Below are positions 62,078 through 64,000 of a stretch of 64,000 nucleotides of DNA, piece by piece. Each line of letters starts with the position of its first letter. Within the stretch, counting starts at the first letter, position 1. Made by a program: the position numbers and the translations under genes. The DNA is from Mesostigma viride (taxonomy: Eukaryota > Streptophyta > Mesostigmatophyceae > Mesostigmatales > Mesostigmataceae): positions 8,201,241 through 8,265,240 of the forward strand of contig RPFO01000065.1 of NCBI GenBank assembly GCA_009746045.1, in the 5' to 3' direction. The notes beneath the pieces were generated by a model, which saw nothing but the letters and a program-made list of their open reading frames with translations, did no database searches and had not been told where the DNA came from.

Positions 62078-64000
62078 TCAAGTGCGCGGGCTAGCGTTGA
62101 TCTTCTCGCGCAGCTTGTCATTATCCGCCCGGATCTTCATGAACACGTCCCCCACGCGCCGCATGATGCGCTTACGCTCGTCCGCCACCACCAGCCGACC
62201 AAAGCGCTGCTGGAACTTGTCCGGGTGCCACCGCAACAGGCTCGCCTTGATACGGTCCAGGACCACCGACAGCTCCTCCCGCCCTGTGATGCTCATCGGG
62301 TTATTCACGCTGACCGGCCAGGGGACGTTCGCGTACGTGACCTCCGCGGGCGGGTTGGCGAGGAACGCGTTCCACCGCTTCTCAAAGCTCGAGTACTCCT
62401 CCCACCGGAACTTGGCCTTTTGCTTCTTCATCTTCTCTGCCTCTGCCTTGCCCGGGCTGACCCCCCGCGCCTTCTCTCTCTTCTCGTCGGCCATCCGCTT
62501 CTTCCGCTCCTCGTTCCGATGCTTGCGCTCGTACGCCTCCCGCTTGGCCTCCTCCTTTCTCCTGGCGGCCGCCGCCTCCATCTCGCGGCGGATCTCGTCA
62601 CGCCGCGCCGCCAGCCGCTCCGCCAGCTTGGCCACCTTGGCCTGCATCTCCGCCTTGATCGCCTCGGCGCGCTTGGCCTTGTTACTCTCCCGGTCGGCGC
62701 CCTGCTGCGCCATGTCCCGCAGCTTGGAGCGCAGCAGCTCGTTCACACGCGCCTCGGACGCCATGCGGGACTTGCGGCGCGCCTCCGACAGCGCCTCCTT
62801 GCGCGCCGCCAGATCTGCTTGCATCTGCGCGAAACGGGCCTTGGTGGCCTCGGCGGACACGGACCCGCCAGGTGGTGCCGACGTGTGATGCCCATGATGG
62901 TGATGCCCCCGCCCGGCATGATGGCCCCCCCAATTGCTGGTAGCCCCCGCCGAGACGCTCGCCCGGCGCCCGTCGGTTGGCCGGGGGGCTGATTCCGACC
63001 GCAGCGGGACCTCAGCCACCGGCGGGGCGCGCCGCCTGGGCACGCTGGGCCCCCGTGGGGGTTCATACGATGAAGCCTCTGCCGCCCCCGGCTTGTGGTC
63101 CGGTTCCGCCCCATTTGCCCACGCGGCCTTGCGCAGGTTGCTCAGCCCGCTGGCTCCCCTGCTCGCACGGGGCGTACCCTGGGGGGACACGGCCGTGGCG
63201 GGCCGCGCGCGGCTCACGGAGCGCAGCACCGCCTCGCGCTTCTGGCGGAACTCCTCCAGTAGCTTGTCCGCCTTGAGCTTCTTGAGGTCCGCCTCGCGCT
63301 CTTGGATGGCCGCCTTAGTGCGCTCGGCGGCCTCCTCGGCCGAAGGGTCTCCCGACTGGGCCTCGGCGGCGGCACGGGCCTCGGCGGCCAGCCGCTTCTT
63401 CATGTCCTTGACCTCCTGCTTGAGCCGCTCCGCCTCCTCCTCCATGCGCCGGATCTCCTCCTTGTCCCGCTTCTCCTGCGCGAGGATCTCCTCCAGATCC
63501 TCGTCCTCCTTGGGGTCGAGACCGCCGTCAGCGCAAGTGCGGAGGCGAGAGAACGGCCGGCTCCCAGGCTGCGGCTTCTTCCGCGGCTCCGCCTTGGGGC
63601 TCTTGGGCGCCTTGGCGTTCTTTTTAGGAGAGCCTGCGTCGTCATCTCCCCATGCGTGCCACGACTTGCCCCAGGCCTTCCACTGCGTCCGCTGCGCCGG
63701 CGATGGCAGGGTCATCGGGGACGCAATGTCCACCTCGTCCTCGCCATCCCCAAACTTTATGGTAAGCCTGGGGTATTTAGAGAACATCGGGTTGTCGTGA
63801 CCTTCAGTGAAGCCACTTTTCTCTAAGACGGTGTCGATCGACGTCATGGAGGACCTGTCGTCATCGTCGTCTTCAGTACCGTCTTCAGTACCGTGGCTAC
63901 CGTATTCCTCGTCTTCCTCCACGCCACGCCTTGGCAGCAATGCCTGTAACTTTGCGAGCAAACTCCGTCGCAGATCCGGGTTCGTCGTCAGCGTGGCCAC
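62078..64000 (-). CDS. NFKBIL1-like protein with J-like C-terminal domain (5' end outside window)
   Basis: 640 codons, uninterrupted, entering from the window edge. The first codon here is GTG, not a start. The N-terminal visible part is acidic (EEDEEYGSHGTEDGTEDDDD). A long Glu/Lys/Arg/Ala coiled coil follows (about residues 165-260), then a Ser/Pro-rich region, a His-rich stretch (GRGHHHHGHH), a second Ala/Arg/Glu coiled coil (about 385-530), and the C-terminal domain: WEEYSSFEKRWNAFL, YANVPWPV, LLRWHPDKFQQRFGRLV. The (L)RWHPDKFxQRFG segment is the signature of the NFKBIL1/IkBL C-terminal region, a J-domain-like fold without a full HPD-flanked J domain. In animals NFKBIL1 is nuclear and has been linked to splicing; transfer of that role is inference. 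Confidence 0.75.
   Translation of the reverse strand: MATLTTNPDLRRSLLAKLQALLPRRGVEEDEEYGSHGTEDGTEDDDDDRSSMTSIDTVLEKSGFTEGHDNPMFSKYPRLTIKFGDGEDEVDIASPMTLPSPAQRTQWKAWGKSWHAWGDDDAGSPKKNAKAPKSPKAEPRKKPQPGSRPFSRLRTCADGGLDPKEDEDLEEILAQEKRDKEEIRRMEEEAERLKQEVKDMKKRLAAEARAAAEAQSGDPSAEEAAERTKAAIQEREADLKKLKADKLLEEFRQKREAVLRSVSRARPATAVSPQGTPRASRGASGLSNLRKAAWANGAEPDHKPGAAEASSYEPPRGPSVPRRRAPPVAEVPLRSESAPRPTDGRRASVSAGATSNWGGHHAGRGHHHHGHHTSAPPGGSVSAEATKARFAQMQADLAARKEALSEARRKSRMASEARVNELLRSKLRDMAQQGADRESNKAKRAEAIKAEMQAKVAKLAERLAARRDEIRREMEAAAARRKEEAKREAYERKHRNEERKKRMADEKREKARGVSPGKAEAEKMKKQKAKFRWEEYSSFEKRWNAFLANPPAEVTYANVPWPVSVNNPMSITGREELSVVLDRIKASLLRWHPDKFQQRFGRLVVADERKRIMRRVGDVFMKIRADNDKLREKINASPRT

Overview
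This is eukaryotic nuclear DNA. It has spliceosomal introns with GT..AG borders and a CTAAC branch point, a Ty3/gypsy chromovirus with a 3' LTR, LINE tails with A/T-rich ends, MITEs, minisatellites, and large GC-rich genes padded with low-complexity loops. The closest fit I can suggest is an alga of the green lineage (streptophyte or chlorophyte). That is inference from style, and I cannot name the species. About two thirds of the window (1-42 kb) is a nest of transposable elements; the last third (42.6-64 kb) holds the host-like genes.

Layout. (1) 1-15,702: an unrecognised element family carrying an 8-bp-monomer satellite, a GC-rich minisatellite and one protein-coding region. It is present twice and almost identical (1-5,996 and 9,707-15,702). 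The block between the copies holds a diverged third terminus, a second 8-bp satellite and a polyQ ORF. (2) 15,703-17,244 and 36,947-39,882: two pieces of one Ty3/gypsy chromovirus (integrase, chromodomain, an extra downstream ORF, polypurine tract, 3' LTR). (3) 17,245-36,942: a complete 19.7-kb DNA transposon inserted in the integrase gene. It has about 64-73 bp terminal inverted repeats and a GACA target duplication, and removing it restores the integrase reading frame. It carries a DDE-type transposase gene (+ strand) and a divergent multi-exon gene of unknown function (- strand). Between them lie 5.5 kb of minisatellites. At least 26 copies of a 22-24 bp palindrome are confined to its introns and spacers. 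(4) 39,883-42,631: repeats and a MITE. (5) 42,632-53,724: a nonribosomal-peptide-synthetase gene (A-T-C-A-T, 3,087 codons, no intron) overlapping a membrane acyltransferase-like ORF that is probably its last domain or partner. (6) 53,725-62,077: gene-poor, with LINE fragments. (7) 62,078-64,000: the C-terminal part of an NFKBIL1-like protein on the - strand, running off the window.

How the parts relate. The synthetase and acyltransferase look like one biosynthetic unit: an oxalyl-CoA-synthetase-like loading domain, a carrier, a condensation domain, a second adenylation domain and carrier, and no thioesterase or reductase, so the membrane acyltransferase is a candidate for release or transfer of the product. 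In the big transposon the two genes diverge from a shared spacer. Palindrome clusters sit just upstream of each, and more copies fill the introns, which suggests a common cis element. Single-base frameshifts in repeat-rich parts may be decay or residual assembly indels; the 9.3-kb synthetase ORF is clean.
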